The position numbers and the translations under genes are program-made. The notes below the pieces were generated by a model. It saw only the letters and a program-made list of their open reading frames with translations, was not told the origin of the DNA and did not search any database. Shown in pieces: positions 22,296-34,297 of a DNA stretch of 64,000 nucleotides. Numbering within the stretch: the stretch's first letter is position 1; every line of letters begins with the position of its first letter. Origin of the DNA: Daphnia pulex (taxonomy: Eukaryota; Arthropoda; Branchiopoda; Diplostraca; Daphniidae); the NCBI RefSeq assembly GCF_021134715.1, contig NC_060025.1, positions 8,618,001-8,682,000 on the forward strand. The letters run 5' to 3'.

Positions 22296-23656
22296 ATGGC
22301 GATCACTAAAAAGCTGTTGACAGTTATTCTGCTAGCCTGGTTGGTCGCCGATCCGGTGTCTGCTGGTAAGTTAATTAAATAAGATAATTCGCCAGCCATT
22401 TTTTTTTACTATTTGTCATTTTTCACTGTGGAAAACAGTTTGCACATTTAATTTGGATACGTCGTCCCCGACTTACCCACCTCATTTCGTGGATTCGTCC
22501 AACAACATCATCCAGCCAACTCTCCAAAATGGGGTCTTACTCTTAAATAACATTAAAATTAAATCTCTTTTGATCAAACTGATTCCAATTCATATTTTAC
22601 TATCAGGTCCGCACAATCACGCTAGCTGCGAGTCAGACAATCACGGTGGCTTGCGAAGGTACCAACAACTTCCTGATGGCCACCAACGCCCAATTCAATT
22701 CGGGCAAATGCGCCACTGCTGGCACGAACCTCCAGATCGGCACGCAAAATTTGGGCTACAGTTCATTAGGATGCAACGCCGTCGTCAAGGAGACCATCAA
22801 AGAGACGGGCACCTGCTCGACCATCGGCACCAAGATCGAAATCGGTTGGCAAGTCAACAGCGCCTACATCAATCAGCTGACCGTCTGCCACGTCCAGTCC
22901 AACGACAACACCCTCTACGCTGTTCACACCATTTACGGCGCTAACGCCGCCGCCGACGACAAGGACAACGCCCGTCCCTCATTCCGCAAAGGCAATTATT
23001 TCGTCGGCGTCGATGTCGAAACGGCCTACAGCCAAGATGGCCAGTTGGTCACCGTGTCCGATATCGTCGGTTCCAGCAATCTAGGAGCTCAGTACATTGA
23101 CACTACCAAGAGTTACTATTTCGCCCGCGGTCATTTGGCGCCGGATGGTGATTTTATCGACGCCGGAAGTCAGGACGCCACTTACTATTACATCAACGCT
23201 GCCCCGCAATGGCAATCGTTCAACAATGGCAACTGGAAAGCGCTGGAAGCCGGAACTAGGGACTTGGCTATTAGCCGGGTCATCGATGTGGTGGTTTACA
23301 CCGGCACCTTCGAAACCCTGACGCTGGCCGACGTTAAAGGTGTCCAAAAGCCAATCTATTTGGCTACAGATGGTAACAACAACAACGTCCTTCCGGCTCC
23401 TAAATATTACTGGAAGGTGGTCCACGATCCGGCCAGCAACAAAGCCACGGCTTTCATCGGCATCAACAATCCGCATTTGACGTCGGTCACAGGAGCCGAC
23501 GTTTTCTGCACGGACGTCTGCAGTCAGGTGGGATGGATGAGCTGGTCCAACCGATTCGACATCCCCAAGGGTTACATGTTCTGCTGCACGGCGGCCGGCT
23601 TGCACAACGTCGTTGCTCACGCACCAAACTTGGGAAGCATCGGCTTGCTAGTCTAA
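22296..23656 (+). CDS. Secreted DNA/RNA non-specific endonuclease
   Basis: Three exons (22296-22365, 22439-22533, 22607-23656) join in phase and give 404 aa. The signal peptide is MAITKKLLTVILLAWLVADP, cut near VSA. The C-terminal two thirds is the Endonuclease_NS (beta-beta-alpha metal) fold: YYFARGHLAPDGDF holds the RGH motif with the catalytic His, and INAAPQWQSFNNGNW holds the Mg-binding Asn. The family hydrolyses single- and double-stranded DNA and RNA outside the cell; crustacean members include digestive and duplex-specific nucleases. The many Cys residues suit an extracellular enzyme. AATAAA is at 23789-23794. The exon 2-3 join (22533/22607) uses a GTCTTA donor, which is weak, so that join is less sure. 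It is a lone gene inside the RRKRG cluster. Confidence 0.93.
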
Positions 23657-26135
23657 GCACGTTGCCGGAATTTACATCATTCCAGCAGTACCCAGACACC
23701 CGCAGTTTCAGTTCAAAGCATCAGTGCATTTCTGTTATCTTGTTATACCGCCATCCTTTACGTATACACGAGAGTATTAGTCTATTAGAATAAAAAGCAA
23801 CACGTATATTCATGTCATTCTCATAGTTGTCTCCTTTTGTTATCACTCGGCACCGGTATTTTATAATCTTGATCGATTAATCTCAATAACTCTCGAGTTA
23901 CCGATAAGAGAGTTTGAATTGTGACGAAACCTTGCTTACTTGCAGAAGTAGAACTACTGCGTTTTATTTATCAAACATCCACAATAATTTAATTGGTTTT
24001 GGTCAAATATTTAATATGTTTTTGCCGGATACTCAAATCGTTGTTAATCAGCAAGCTCCCTTCTTAGACAATGCCTCAACTTTTTAAAATAAAAAAATAA
24101 TAAAATCCAATTAACACTTTAGAAACATTTGCAAACAGTTAAAAAATATTTTTGACAAAATGTAATTATATGGATTTGAATAATATGAATATTAAGTTGA
24201 TTAACAAATAAAAAATTGGCAGCATCGCTACTCATCACAGAAGTTCGTCTGCTGACTGCAGCTCTCCGTTTCCCGCCAGGATTCACGCCGGTCGTACCTT
24301 ATCGTCGTCGTCGTACGTGTCGTGTAGGCTAGAAAGCATGATTCGGTTCGGTTATGCTTTTTTTCATCGTTATAAACTTAAAAAGTAAAAAGTTTCATGA
24401 GTTGTAGTTGAAACCAAGAGATGTTACAGTGTAGTGAGCATTTGCCAGAAATTTCAGTATGTAAAGTTCTCTTTTGTTTCGTGATCGAGTCAGTGTTATC
24501 CACGAGTGTCCCATCCAACCTACACGTGGTTGAAGCAAAGCAGTTAAATCATGGACAAGTTCGAAAATAGCCCAGGATTCTCCTGTACTGCATCTTTACA
24601 GGAAGCAAGGCATAGGGGTTTTTGCCTGTTTTAGATTTTCAATCTTTCCACGCTGAAACAGAGACTCTTCAGGTTAATTTTTCCTTTATGCATCTTGGTG
24701 TGTCCCATGATACCACTATGCTCCACCATTACATAGCTGGATGGTGCCAGCGAACAATAGTTTAAAGTCTAGGCTTCTCCATTATGCAGCAGCTGAAGTC
24801 GTTTCTGCTTAATAATCCAGAGATGACGAGTATCTGATGAAGTGAACAACCAAGCAAGGTGTGTTATCTACACCTACCCTAACCTCACTACTAAAATTTG
24901 GCAATACCAGCAAAATTTTCCATGTCTATAGATTATCCTAAATTTGAAATGGAGTAACATGCACAGTAAAACTAGGACATCAACAATGAAAAGGAATGTT
25001 CACAATTTTTACACCTGGTAATGAATCTATCTGCACCATCATAACAAAACATTCACCAGCATTCAGTTTAACAGAGGTAAATACTAAATAGCTGTATTTT
25101 ACAATTTTAAAAATATGTGAAACACATTTTTTAATATTTTTGTTCATTGTCATTATTGGAACAGTGGACTTTTTAGTACTCGCCGTCAGCGGCACCTAGA
25201 TTTGGAAGATGTTCTCCACGTAAACGACCAGGCCACCTGGACGGCCAGTCGCCGCTAAAGATCTTGCATGCAGGTATGGAACTTTAATCCGTCCTGTTGT
25301 CCTGTCCAATGATGCACCATGCCACATGATCCTTTAGCTAAAAATACCACAATATTGATGCCACTTATTAAAGATTATGCCAAAAGGAATGGAGAAGCAT
25401 ATACTCAACTCCAGTAAGTCAACAGTGAAAAGGATCGTTCCAGATATTTACACCCCTGATATCTCTACGTCAACAAAACGAAACGTTCAACAGAATTTCA
25501 CTTCTACTGGGGTAAATATCTATATTTCCTTAGAATTCTCATTAAAAGTAAAACACATTTTATCCTTTTTCGTCGTCTTTTTAGGAACAGTGTTGTGGTG
25601 ATTTTATTACAGCGGCACCTGGATTTGAAGAAAGTTCTCCATACGGACGACCGTTCGACCGGGAAGTCATCGTCGAAAATTTTGCACCAAGGTATGAACT
25701 TTCATTTCAATCGAATCGTATCATCCGTGTTTTCAAATGAGCAAAGAGTGTGTGGTATCGACATGGTATCGATATGTTACATCCAAAACGAGATTCCTAT
25801 TTAAGACCGCAATTTACTAGACAACGATTATGATAAGGCCCATTTTTGCATTATTATCCTCAAACGGCAACGTAGTAACGTAAAACATTCACGCTTTATT
25901 ATGTAATATTTCCCAAAATTGCTATTTCTTATTACTTTCAATTAATATGTATGTTCGCTTCACATCTTTATACCAAAGATCCCTATTTATGATTTACCGT
26001 AGTCCGAAGTGTTAGAGTTAGGACCTTCGCATTTTATCGCAGCATACAAAAAAGTTATTTGGAGTCGAAATTGTGTGCCAAACATCTATACATTCTTTAT
26101 TGCGTTATCTGTACTCTGTAGTCATAATTTAAACT
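23657..26135. other. Intergenic, with exon-like tandem duplication
   Basis: The nuclease 3' UTR ends near 23800. The CpG- and GTCGTC-rich stretch at 24235-24340, including CCCGCC, looks like a promoter or first exon but no clear coding frame follows; an ATG at 24551 opens only about 27 codons. Tandem exon-like copies occupy 24975-25690. The rest shows nothing recognisable. Confidence 0.4.
24975..25690 (+). repeat. Tandem duplication with exon-like copies (about 400 bp)
   Basis: Copy 1 (about 24980-25285) and copy 2 (about 25390-25695) share AACAATGAAAAGGA/AACAGTGAAAAGGA, TTTTTACACC-type, AGAGGTAAATA/GGGGTAAATA, GGAACAGTG, AGCGGCACCT(A/G)GATTTG and GAAAGTTCTCC-type landmarks. Each ends just before GGTATG(G)AACTTT, a splice-donor-like site. 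In copy 2 the frame APGFEESSPYGRPFDREV is open up to the donor. These could be paralogous internal exons of a gene now lost, or gene fragments. Confidence 0.55.
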
Positions 26136-26824
26136 TTAAAGGTGAAAAGCTCCAACAACGCATCCGCACGATCCGGGCAACTTGAATTTTTCAATGGCGA
26201 AGGGGAAAGTGTAGTCTTTTGGGTTGTAGACCAAGAAGCGATGGAAAATATTTTTCTGGACGCATTTGGACTCGTAGCAGGACGGGACCAAGGGGCAGGT
26301 GGTTCCCACGACCACGTCGCATTCTTCAATTCGAGCAGTTTGCGTGTACTTGATGCCGTAAGACTCGACGCCGTTGACGATGGTGCGCCACTTGCCGTCG
26401 ACGTTGATGGCCCGGAAAGGACGGACGTAATCGGTGGAACTCGGGCAAAGGTAAACCTCGTCGTTCAACTTGTCCAATTCGTCGACTGAATTTTCAGTGT
26501 TGGCCAGTTTGTCCTTGTAGAAAGCCACGACGGCCTGGTAGTGTTGGTCCAGGGCTTTTTGCACTTCATGTTGGGGATATTCAGAGTCTTCCAGGCACCA
26601 GGACTTGGTCGTGTTTTTGGCGCAGTGCGGAATCTCGACGTATTCGTACTTGGGCTGGGCACCGTAAGAAGGAGGGACTTTGTAACTGCTGGGCTCCGGA
26701 TCGGAGAAAACTCCAATCACCATCAACGATGCGAAAATCTATAGTTGGTAAGTGGAACATTTAAATGAATGTCAACGTTATTGTCAAATGTTATGGTGTT
26801 ACTTACCACTGATTTTAAAGACAT
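26136..26824 (-). CDS. Spatzle-like cystine-knot ligand, copy 1
   Basis: Exon 1 (26824-26807) encodes only MSLKSV; exon 2 (26738-26136) completes the signal peptide (IFASLMVIGVFS) and the protein, 206 aa in all, with a 68-bp intron. After a pro-region with two Cys comes the Spatzle/NGF-like knot domain: CPSSTDYVRPFRAINVDGKW, ARIEEC, TTCPLVPSCYESKCVQKNIF and LPGSCGCVV. Spatzle proteins are secreted, cut by a serine protease and bind Toll receptors in immunity and development; that role is inferred by family. It is shorter than Drosophila Spatzle. It stands head to head with copy 2, start codons 601 bp apart. Confidence 0.93.
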
Positions 26825-26910
26825 TATCGTGCTAGTACAAATGGAGAGATATTCTATCTTACTGGGGTTCTGATCAGGAATGTTTTGTGTTTTGAACGCT
26901 CCATCCGTAC

Positions 26911-26918
26911 TTTATATA
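26911..26918 (-). promoter_or_regulatory. TATA box of Spatzle-like copy 1
   Basis: TATATAAA on the minus strand, 87 bp upstream of the start codon. No exact TCAGT initiator at the expected distance was found. Confidence 0.6.
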
Positions 26919-27313
26919 GGGCCCCCTACCTTTCGTATGCTACAACTTGCAATTGACGAAATGACTTTCTCTTCCAATCGACTGAATAGTTCCATCAAGC
27001 GAGATGTTGAGGTGTGGCGAATTTTGAAAACTAACACACAATTTCAAACATTTCATTGAAGAGCGCTGGGTTGTTACAAAGTAACAGAGAGATGAAGTAA
27101 GAATGTGACGCAATTGATTTTCCACTAAATTTTATTCACAGCTTCCTCTACCACCACAATAACCACAACGAAAGTGAGAGTCAGTTATCCTCATTGAAAT
27201 CGTCAGTCATCAGTAACTGAAACTTGGGAGTCTGTTATGCAATATGTAAAACCTCAAAGTTAGATGTCTTACTCCAAAGTCCTAGGTTATTGATCACTGA
27301 AACGAAGTTTGGG

Positions 27314-27350
27314 TATAAAACCCTTTCCCTCTTTCCCATTTGCATCAGTT
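27314..27350 (+). promoter_or_regulatory. TATA and initiator of Spatzle-like copy 2
   Basis: TATAAAA (27314-27320) and TCAGTT (27345-27350) form a textbook arthropod core promoter; the initiator A at 27347 lies 33 bp after the first T of the TATA box. The 5' UTR would be 79 nt. The shared 600-bp spacer with copy 1 may hold common upstream elements. Confidence 0.75.
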
Positions 27351-27425
27351 GAGAACTGAAAAGCATCAACACAGTTTGGTAACTTGTACATTTTCTGAAT
27401 TAGAACCAGCACTCAGCTATTTGAA

Positions 27426-28335
27426 ATGAAAATTGTATTGGTAAGTTTAATAAATATTCATTTTGAGAAGAGAAATTAAAGTAGAAAACAAATTATTTCT
27501 TGTATAATATGACAATTTTAATCTTATTAATTCACGTAATTTTTTTCATTAAATCTGTAGATCTGTCTGGCTTCCGTTTTGATGGGAGTTCTTGCCGAGC
27601 CGGAAGCGGAAGCTGCTTTTGATCCTACCAATTATCCAAAGACATCTTACCCAGCGGCTTACAGCCAAAAGTACAAAGGCGGAAATGATTATTGCCATCC
27701 ACGAAAGGCACCAACCTGCTCGAAAAACGGAACCCTCACATTCTGTGTCAAAGACCCCGAATATCCGGAAAAGGAAGTTAAGGTAGGCAGCACATTTTCT
27801 AAATAAAAAAAAAGTAGATCTTATGAAATTCAACTTATCGCCGTTACGTTTTTTTTAGTACGCCATCGACTACGACCCTTTGGTGTTGAAGAAATACGCC
27901 GATGTTGCCGATCAGTCGGCCGATAATTTGGTCGATGGACTGACCTCCTTGTCGGAGAAACATTTCGACTATTCCGAATACCACGGCAAGACCTTTGACA
28001 AGGGCAACTGGGTTGGTGGTGAAGGATACATCTGTCCTAGCGATGTCGTTTATGCTCGCCCACTCCGGGCAGTGAATGTCGATGGAGAATGGCGGGTCAT
28101 CGTCCAGGACATCGCCTGGCCCGGATACACCCAAACCCATCGCGTCGAAAAATGTTTGTTCCCCGGTGCAGCTTGCCGTACCCTGGCCCCTTGTTTTGGC
28201 AGCAAATGTCTGCAAAAATATGTTTACCAGCGGATGCTTTCCTTCGATCCTTGCGATCCCCAGAAGGGAATCTTCATCGACATCTACAAGTTGCCATCGG
28301 CCTGCTCTTGCCACATTCCCCAACACGATTTATAA
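27426..28335 (+). CDS. Spatzle-like cystine-knot ligand, copy 2
   Basis: Three exons (27426-27440, 27561-27782, 27859-28335) join in phase 0 and give 237 aa. The signal peptide begins MKIVLICLASVLMGVLAEPE. The pro-region has CHPRKAPTCSKNGTLTFC, matching copy 1's CAKNTTKSWCLED region. The knot domain reads CPSDVVYARPLRAVNVDGEW, VEKC, AACRTLAPCFGSKCLQKYVY and LPSACSCHIP. An extra Cys in SFDPC is not in copy 1 and could form an additional bridge. Copy 2 has an intron inside the pro-region that copy 1 lacks. AATAAA lies at 28458-28463. It is probably a Toll-type ligand. Confidence 0.94.
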
Positions 28336-29083
28336 TTGAATTAAGACCTTATATAGAAATGTGCGATCACGTCAAAGTTATGCGATAGACATATTATTAG
28401 GTAAAGTATATTAATGCATATGTGCAATCACGATATAGTATTTCGTAAGATGTTCATAATAAAAACGAACTTTCAAATTGCCTGCTACTATTTCTTGTTT
28501 TTTTTTTTCAAAAAGAACAATTAACGGTATAGATAATTGGCTGAGAAAATCCCGCAAGTGGTAAGAACAAAACACGCAAGTGACATTTCCTTTACAAATT
28601 TATACCGAGGGTAAACTTTAAACGCCAAAACTAACACACAGACTTGTTTTACCAGATTTTTGGGAACCCCGGAGAAACTATGTGGAGTTATTTCCATCAG
28701 ATTGCAGTTTCGTGATACATATTTCTCGAAAATCTAGTTCATCTTACCCTTCATCTGATGGAATGGAGTTGGCGCATAACACATCTTCTATCTTGATGTT
28801 GAAAAATATCGGAATATTCGGTTTGTTTCGTGGCTTCTATCTTTCCTGACCGCAGGTGGCGTGTACGTGGACAAATGATCTGGGTAAGTCAACGTAACCA
28901 ATTTATCTTTCAGAGGTTATAAGAAAACTATTTCCTTTCTTTTGGTTTCTTTTTAAAAGCACTTGTCATAGAGCATATTTTACCAGGTTTTTCTTACATG
29001 GCGAAAAGTTGGCAGCCAACCAACTTCCTCTACTATAAGCACGCCGACACGACACGCATCCTTTGTAAAGGAGGTTCCAACGC
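28336..29083. other. Intergenic between Spatzle-like copy 2 and gene H
   Basis: 3' UTR to about 28480, then no supported gene. The minus-strand frame at 28966-29187 overlaps the gene H promoter and is rejected. Confidence 0.45.
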
Positions 29084-29091
29084 AATAAAAG
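29084..29091 (+). promoter_or_regulatory. Weak TATA-like box of gene H
   Basis: AATAAAAG about 110 bp upstream of the ATG, flanked by GC-rich sequence as at the other members. No clear initiator match was found. Confidence 0.35.
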
Positions 29092-29193
29092 ACCCGACGA
29101 CATCCCATAAGGTTTTTGTGCTTCGCCGACTCTTGTCTCATCCGCTTTTGCTCTATCCTTAAACAGAACTTGCATTTTATATCCCATGTTAAT

Positions 29194-30792
29194 ATGCTAT
29201 CAACTCTAATCGTCTACTTTATTGGCTTTCAGTCTGTTATCGGGGCTCAGATTCATTTTGGTGGCCAACCATTGTTTAGCGGAGTAACGTTGCTCACCTT
29301 TGAAGTTTCCACATCCTTCAGATTCCAGCCCACAGTCTGCTTCATCTCGTCCGGCAAAGTCTCTCAATGTCGGCGAAAGCGTGGAATTGAAGAGAAACCA
29401 CACATGGTTCAATTTGGCGACCGAAATTCAATTATTCCATCTGCGGTTATCGGGTAAATAATAAAATTACTTTTAACTTTCTCTTATTCGACTAAGATAC
29501 AATTGTGATTACGTGATTGATGCAGGATTGAAGCTACTCTTGCGCCGAATGATTTCAATCACAATGGCGATTCGATCATCAGTTCGTTGGACGATCGATA
29601 TTCCGACTTGCAGAACATTTTTAGACGGTGGGAGGTTAGCGGACGGAGTAAGAGCATCACAGTCGGCGATTGCGGGCAAACAACAGTCAACTTTAGCCAG
29701 TTCCTCTCTTGTTTGGGGTTTAATCTTCAGGAAACAACAACCCTTACAGCTACCTTTACGGAAACCACGACCGTATCTACCGGTTACACCACAATTGGTG
29801 TAGTTTGGGGTTGTACTCCGGCAGGTTTCTCTTACGTTTTTTGTAGCGAAGAAGTTGATTCTTTGACTAATCTTAATTATCTTAACAATAACGAGGGTTT
29901 CACCTTTCCTTTTATTTCCATGGGGATAGATGAATTTACTACAAATGTAATGAACGTTGATGGTAGTATTTCTACCGAATCTCCTACGAGCCAGTCTTCA
30001 ACTTATCCAACAGTCTCTCAAGTGGTCGATAATGTGATCGATATGCCCACTACTTCCTCTGCGGACCCTGACAAAGTTCCACTTCTCATTAGTTCTATTT
30101 CTTCTACAGTTTCCGGCCAGTCGTCAGTTATAACTTTCCTTCCGGTTCCTGAAACCACTGCATTCTTTAACTCTACTCTAGAACACAGCACTGAAAATAG
30201 TCCTTCTACTTTTCCCGCTATTTATCCAACTCACTTTCAAACGATTAATGATTCAACTACTCATGTATCTTCCACTACGGATTCCGCCGAGATCCCAATT
30301 CACACTTTAATTGAGGTGTCTAACGAGTATCCACCAACTTACACTCCGACAGTCCATGAAACAGTCGATTACGGCAACATTACTGCGATTGAAAATAGTA
30401 CTGAAAATAATTATTCCACTGATTCTACTGTGGACACTGCCGAGATCCCTATTCATACTACAATCTCTACTATTACGGCGTTTGATGGGATCATATCCAA
30501 TTACCCTTCGGTCCCTGTAACGGAAAATTATAGCATTAATAACTTAAATGCTTCTACAACTTACGAATCCCCAATTTATCCTTTTACGACGGTCTCTGAC
30601 CAGATTCCAATTTCGTCAACTTACTCGACGGTCTCATCTGAAACGATCGATTATGGGACTTTTATTACCGTTAATACAGTGTCTGACGTAGCAGCAGCTT
30701 CTCCTGTAACCCTTGGCGATTCCACGATTTACCTACCAGCAGTGTCTGAAACGGTCGTGAATAATGACACGACCGAAGAAGGACTAACCTAA
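29194..30792 (+). CDS. Gene H: longest RRKRG-family protein, mucin-like tail
   Basis: Exons 29194-29453 and 29526-30792 join in phase 2 (intron 72 bp) and give 508 aa. The start at MLSTLIVYFIGFQSVIGAQ makes a signal peptide; the frame is open upstream but aligns to no paralogue. C49 and C59 precede RRKRG at 60-64. Exon 2 is the most diverged: SSLDDRYS, VGDCGQTTVNFSQFLSCLG (GQTT where others have GMST), ETTTLTATFTET and CTPAGFSYVFC. The tail of about 300 residues is rich in Ser, Thr, Pro and Ile, with many N-x-S/T sequons and loose repeats such as ETVDYG, AEIPIHT and STVS. This looks like a heavily glycosylated stalk. No anchor or membrane segment is seen. AATAAA is at 30968-30973. It is separated from gene G by the nuclease and Spatzle genes. 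Confidence 0.87.
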
Positions 30793-33700
30793 CTATGCCG
30801 AGAATTTTCTCCAGGCTATAGAACGGGAAAGCTTACTACCAGTATTCCACGCCCTTTACTGATTCACTGTCTCTGGAAGAAATTCAAATTCAGTCTTTTG
30901 CAAATGCTAATTTCCTAATTTCCTTGATATCAAAATCGACCTTAAGACAAGACTTAAACAACTGTTTAATAAACTTCCCGTGTGAATTTTACCTCTAGTG
31001 AAATATTCAATTATGAATCATTGTTTTATTTGTATTCGGGTATTCAAAATAAATGTACTTGTAGTTTTTTTTTTTTAATTTGATTGCGTACGCGCATTAC
31101 TTCCCCGTTAACACCAAGTTTGGAATTGAAAAGACCAGAACTAAATTTTTCCTGTTTGTTCTCGATACTGAAAGTGAAATTTTTTTTTTATTACAGAAAT
31201 TTTAAATTCGGTCGTTTCCAAATGCCAAATTTCCAAGGAATAGAAATAAAGTAATTTAATTAGGAAGTTATTTTTATTATTTTTATCATTTTGCGGTAAT
31301 AACTACTTAACTAGATAAAAAAGGAATGAATTCAATTCCATATTTAGCAAAATTATTTTTTAGACATTTTATTTGGCAGCATCAAACTTAATACATTGGC
31401 AATTCGGCATCACTGCTTTCCAGACCATATCCATATTTCCTTTCCATTCCAGGCTTCCGTTTTCTCGTGTCCAGCCGTTAGTGGTTAGTCCCGTTCCCGT
31501 AGTCCAACTCTGCGACTCAGTGTCGTTTTGATTACTTCACCTCGGTCTCTCTCTGTTAGAAATTTAGTTATTAGGATTAGTAACTTAGCGTGGTGTTTAA
31601 TTAATTGAAATGATTGTAATAATCCGTTCAGCGTCCACTTAAAGCTCTTTGTTTCTCGATTGTCGAATCGCAATACCCTGTGTTATCCAACGCTCCCCTT
31701 TCACACCTTGACACCTAACACGTGCTTCAATTGAAGCAGTTAAGTGGAAGTGTATGCTAAAGCATTCCAGATAACATCAGTCGAAGAGAAAAGTGGTATA
31801 GATGAATTTGCTGCAATGGATTTAAATCTCTACATGCTGAAGTGGACTTGGTAATACAAGAAAATATTTCTGTTTTATGACTGTCTGACTAATTTTGCAC
31901 CTCAACAAATCTAGTTTGACAGTATTGCATTTGTCTATGCTTACTAGGGATTCCCAATGAAGAACAAGAACCTGATGGGATTAAATGAAGCATTTTGTAT
32001 CAGTCCCATCCCGATTTCATGAAGCTTCAACTTTTGCCCTTAATAGCAGGAATCTGGTTTCTGGATCTGTCGTTCACATGTAACAGGTATAATCAAATCA
32101 ATCTTTTTGATCGGGGGCCAATAGGGACAACCTTTTTGAAGAGCTGCCTATAATTCGAAAAGTGAGTATGATTTTGTAAACTAGATGTCGCTATCGTCTG
32201 GCAGTTTCAAACTTAGCGACTAGGTGGCGTGGCGTGTCATACGATTTGTTGTCATGAAACGTTTGGTTGTTCTAATTCTATTTATTGGGGATTCAATTAA
32301 CTGGCGCAACTTATTAAATTTTTACGCTACTTATTTACAGTAAGCTACATTGTTGACTTTATGGCTGAGGTAATGATCAGTTTATCATTTTAACTTATAT
32401 TAGGTGAACATGAACAGTTAAAGGAAAAGTACCATCAACCCTTTTTGTTTTCTAAAAGATTCACTCAAAAGATGCAGGAAAGCACCACACCACATTAATT
32501 TTGAAATATTAATGTCTTCTTTTTTTAATTTATTAAAACAGGTGGATCTGATCATCTCTCATGGTTAACAGCTGCCTGATCAAGCCTTTCTAATAATCTT
32601 ACAGTCATTATACAGGCTAAGAAGACCAGTATTATTATTCTGTTTTCGTTGAAATGTAAGAATTGTGTCTGTAGAGTCATAATTTAATAATTTATGTTCT
32701 GTTAACAGATGAATTTTTAGTAGAGGAAGTAAGCAATCGATAGTCATCCTCATCACATCATTTGTGATGTGTCTTGTCTTCTGGATGGACTAGGAAATCT
32801 GAGTGGTGTTATCATTTGTAACTTCAATTGTCATGTCACTCAACCAAAAATTGTGTCAATAACTCTTTATTATTGATTTGGCCATTTAGGAAATGATGAC
32901 CTGCGGTTATGTTCTATGCGGTTCCTCTTGGTCTTATGGTATTATCTATAAGAATTTACAATTTGGCCTTATTGGTTTTTGTTTTGCTTAATTTTGCTGT
33001 TTGTTTCAAAGATCAACTAATTAAAATGTACAACGGATCGAGGTTAGGAAGAGATTAGTCAGAACCGTAATCCTTCAAAAGGGGCGGCGGTTTGGCTGTA
33101 CAAATGTTATCTGTTGATGCAATGAAAGAATAAGTAAGTAGCTCTAATTCATGGGTCATTTTGCAGTCAGGTCATCTTGCAGTCAGGTTATAAATTATAT
33201 TCAAACGTATAATTCAAATTTATGGGTGATTCACAACTTATTGACAATACCTTACATTGTTGGGTTGGATAATGTTCTATCTATTATTTTAACTTGGGGG
33301 AGGGCAGAAAAGCTCCCGCGTTGTTCTGAACGTCTCACACTCACTCAAATTATGCTGTTAACAATGGTCTCTAGCTATTACTTTAGTGCTGAAATTGGTA
33401 GTGACATATTTGTGTATATAGTTTCAACACGATTATCTGTTTGTAGCTGCAGTTCGTTGATCACTTAACATGTTTTTCTACAGCCATTAAATCTAGCCTA
33501 AGCAGACCAGCATTATTTATATTCCAGAGAGTGATCACAATGTGCAGTAGTTCTGCAGCCTGTTTCCAGTTCAGGCTGTTGCATGCCGTCGGTGGATCTG
33601 GTGTTATCCTGGATTGTGTTGATCTGGTTGCGGCCAAATGGTGAATATGTCATCAAATCAAGTTCAGTTGTTGCACGGAGTTTGTGGTACCGGTGTTATC

Positions 33701-34297
33701 CTGGAGTATGTTTTGACAAACTTTGTTTTGCATGTTTGTGAATGGAGTTTTCTCCTCGTCATTTAACTTTTTTTTTTACTGTCGTCTGTTTTGTGTGTAA
33801 TAAAAGATAATTTGTGTTTTGACGAGGATAGGAGGGGACGAGGGGTTCTTGTCGAACGGAAAATTGAAGGTTTAAGATTTTAGGAAAATTGCCCACCTGA
33901 TTTGTGCAAGTGGACAGTAAAACACGAAGTTTATTACACTTGTGATTCAATTCCAGCTAAAACCGCCTTGTTCAAATTGTAATTATCACTTTAACAGCAT
34001 GTTGCTGTCGTGTGATACATTCAGGAAGAATTCTTATAATTTGGTAATTGGTTCGGTAATTTGTTTGCAAACGTTAGTTTTTATTTAGTTAGTGACAGTT
34101 AATTGTTAAGTTAATTTTTGTAAATTCATTGCTGGTGGAAAGTTACTTTTCAGAATCTAGAATTTGAAAAGCAATTTTCGTGACGTTATTGATTTGCTTT
34201 TGTTCACACCTAATGATTAAAAATTTCTACTAGTTCTATTTCTAAGTTCTAATTTCAAAATCCACACTATCTAACGCTATCTAATTGCTGCGTGATG
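30793..34297. other. Gene-poor region with diverged repeats
   Basis: Gene H's 3' UTR, then AT-rich sequence without a supported gene. Stretches resemble each other and other places: 31680-31745 resembles 24485-24550 (GTGTTATCCA then ACGTG then GAAGCAGTTAA); about 32600-32640 resembles 33480-33520 (CAG.CATTA, then CTAAG, then AGACCAG.ATTATT); 32755-32900 resembles 38800-38960 (GGTGTTATCA, TGTAACTTCA, TTGTCATG, GCCATTTAG). These look like old duplications of one non-coding or decayed gene unit. Confidence 0.4.

Noticed and set aside
22453-22944. 163-codon frame overlapping the nuclease gene
   Set aside because: It is an out-of-frame shadow of exons 2-3 of the endonuclease plus read-through of an intron.
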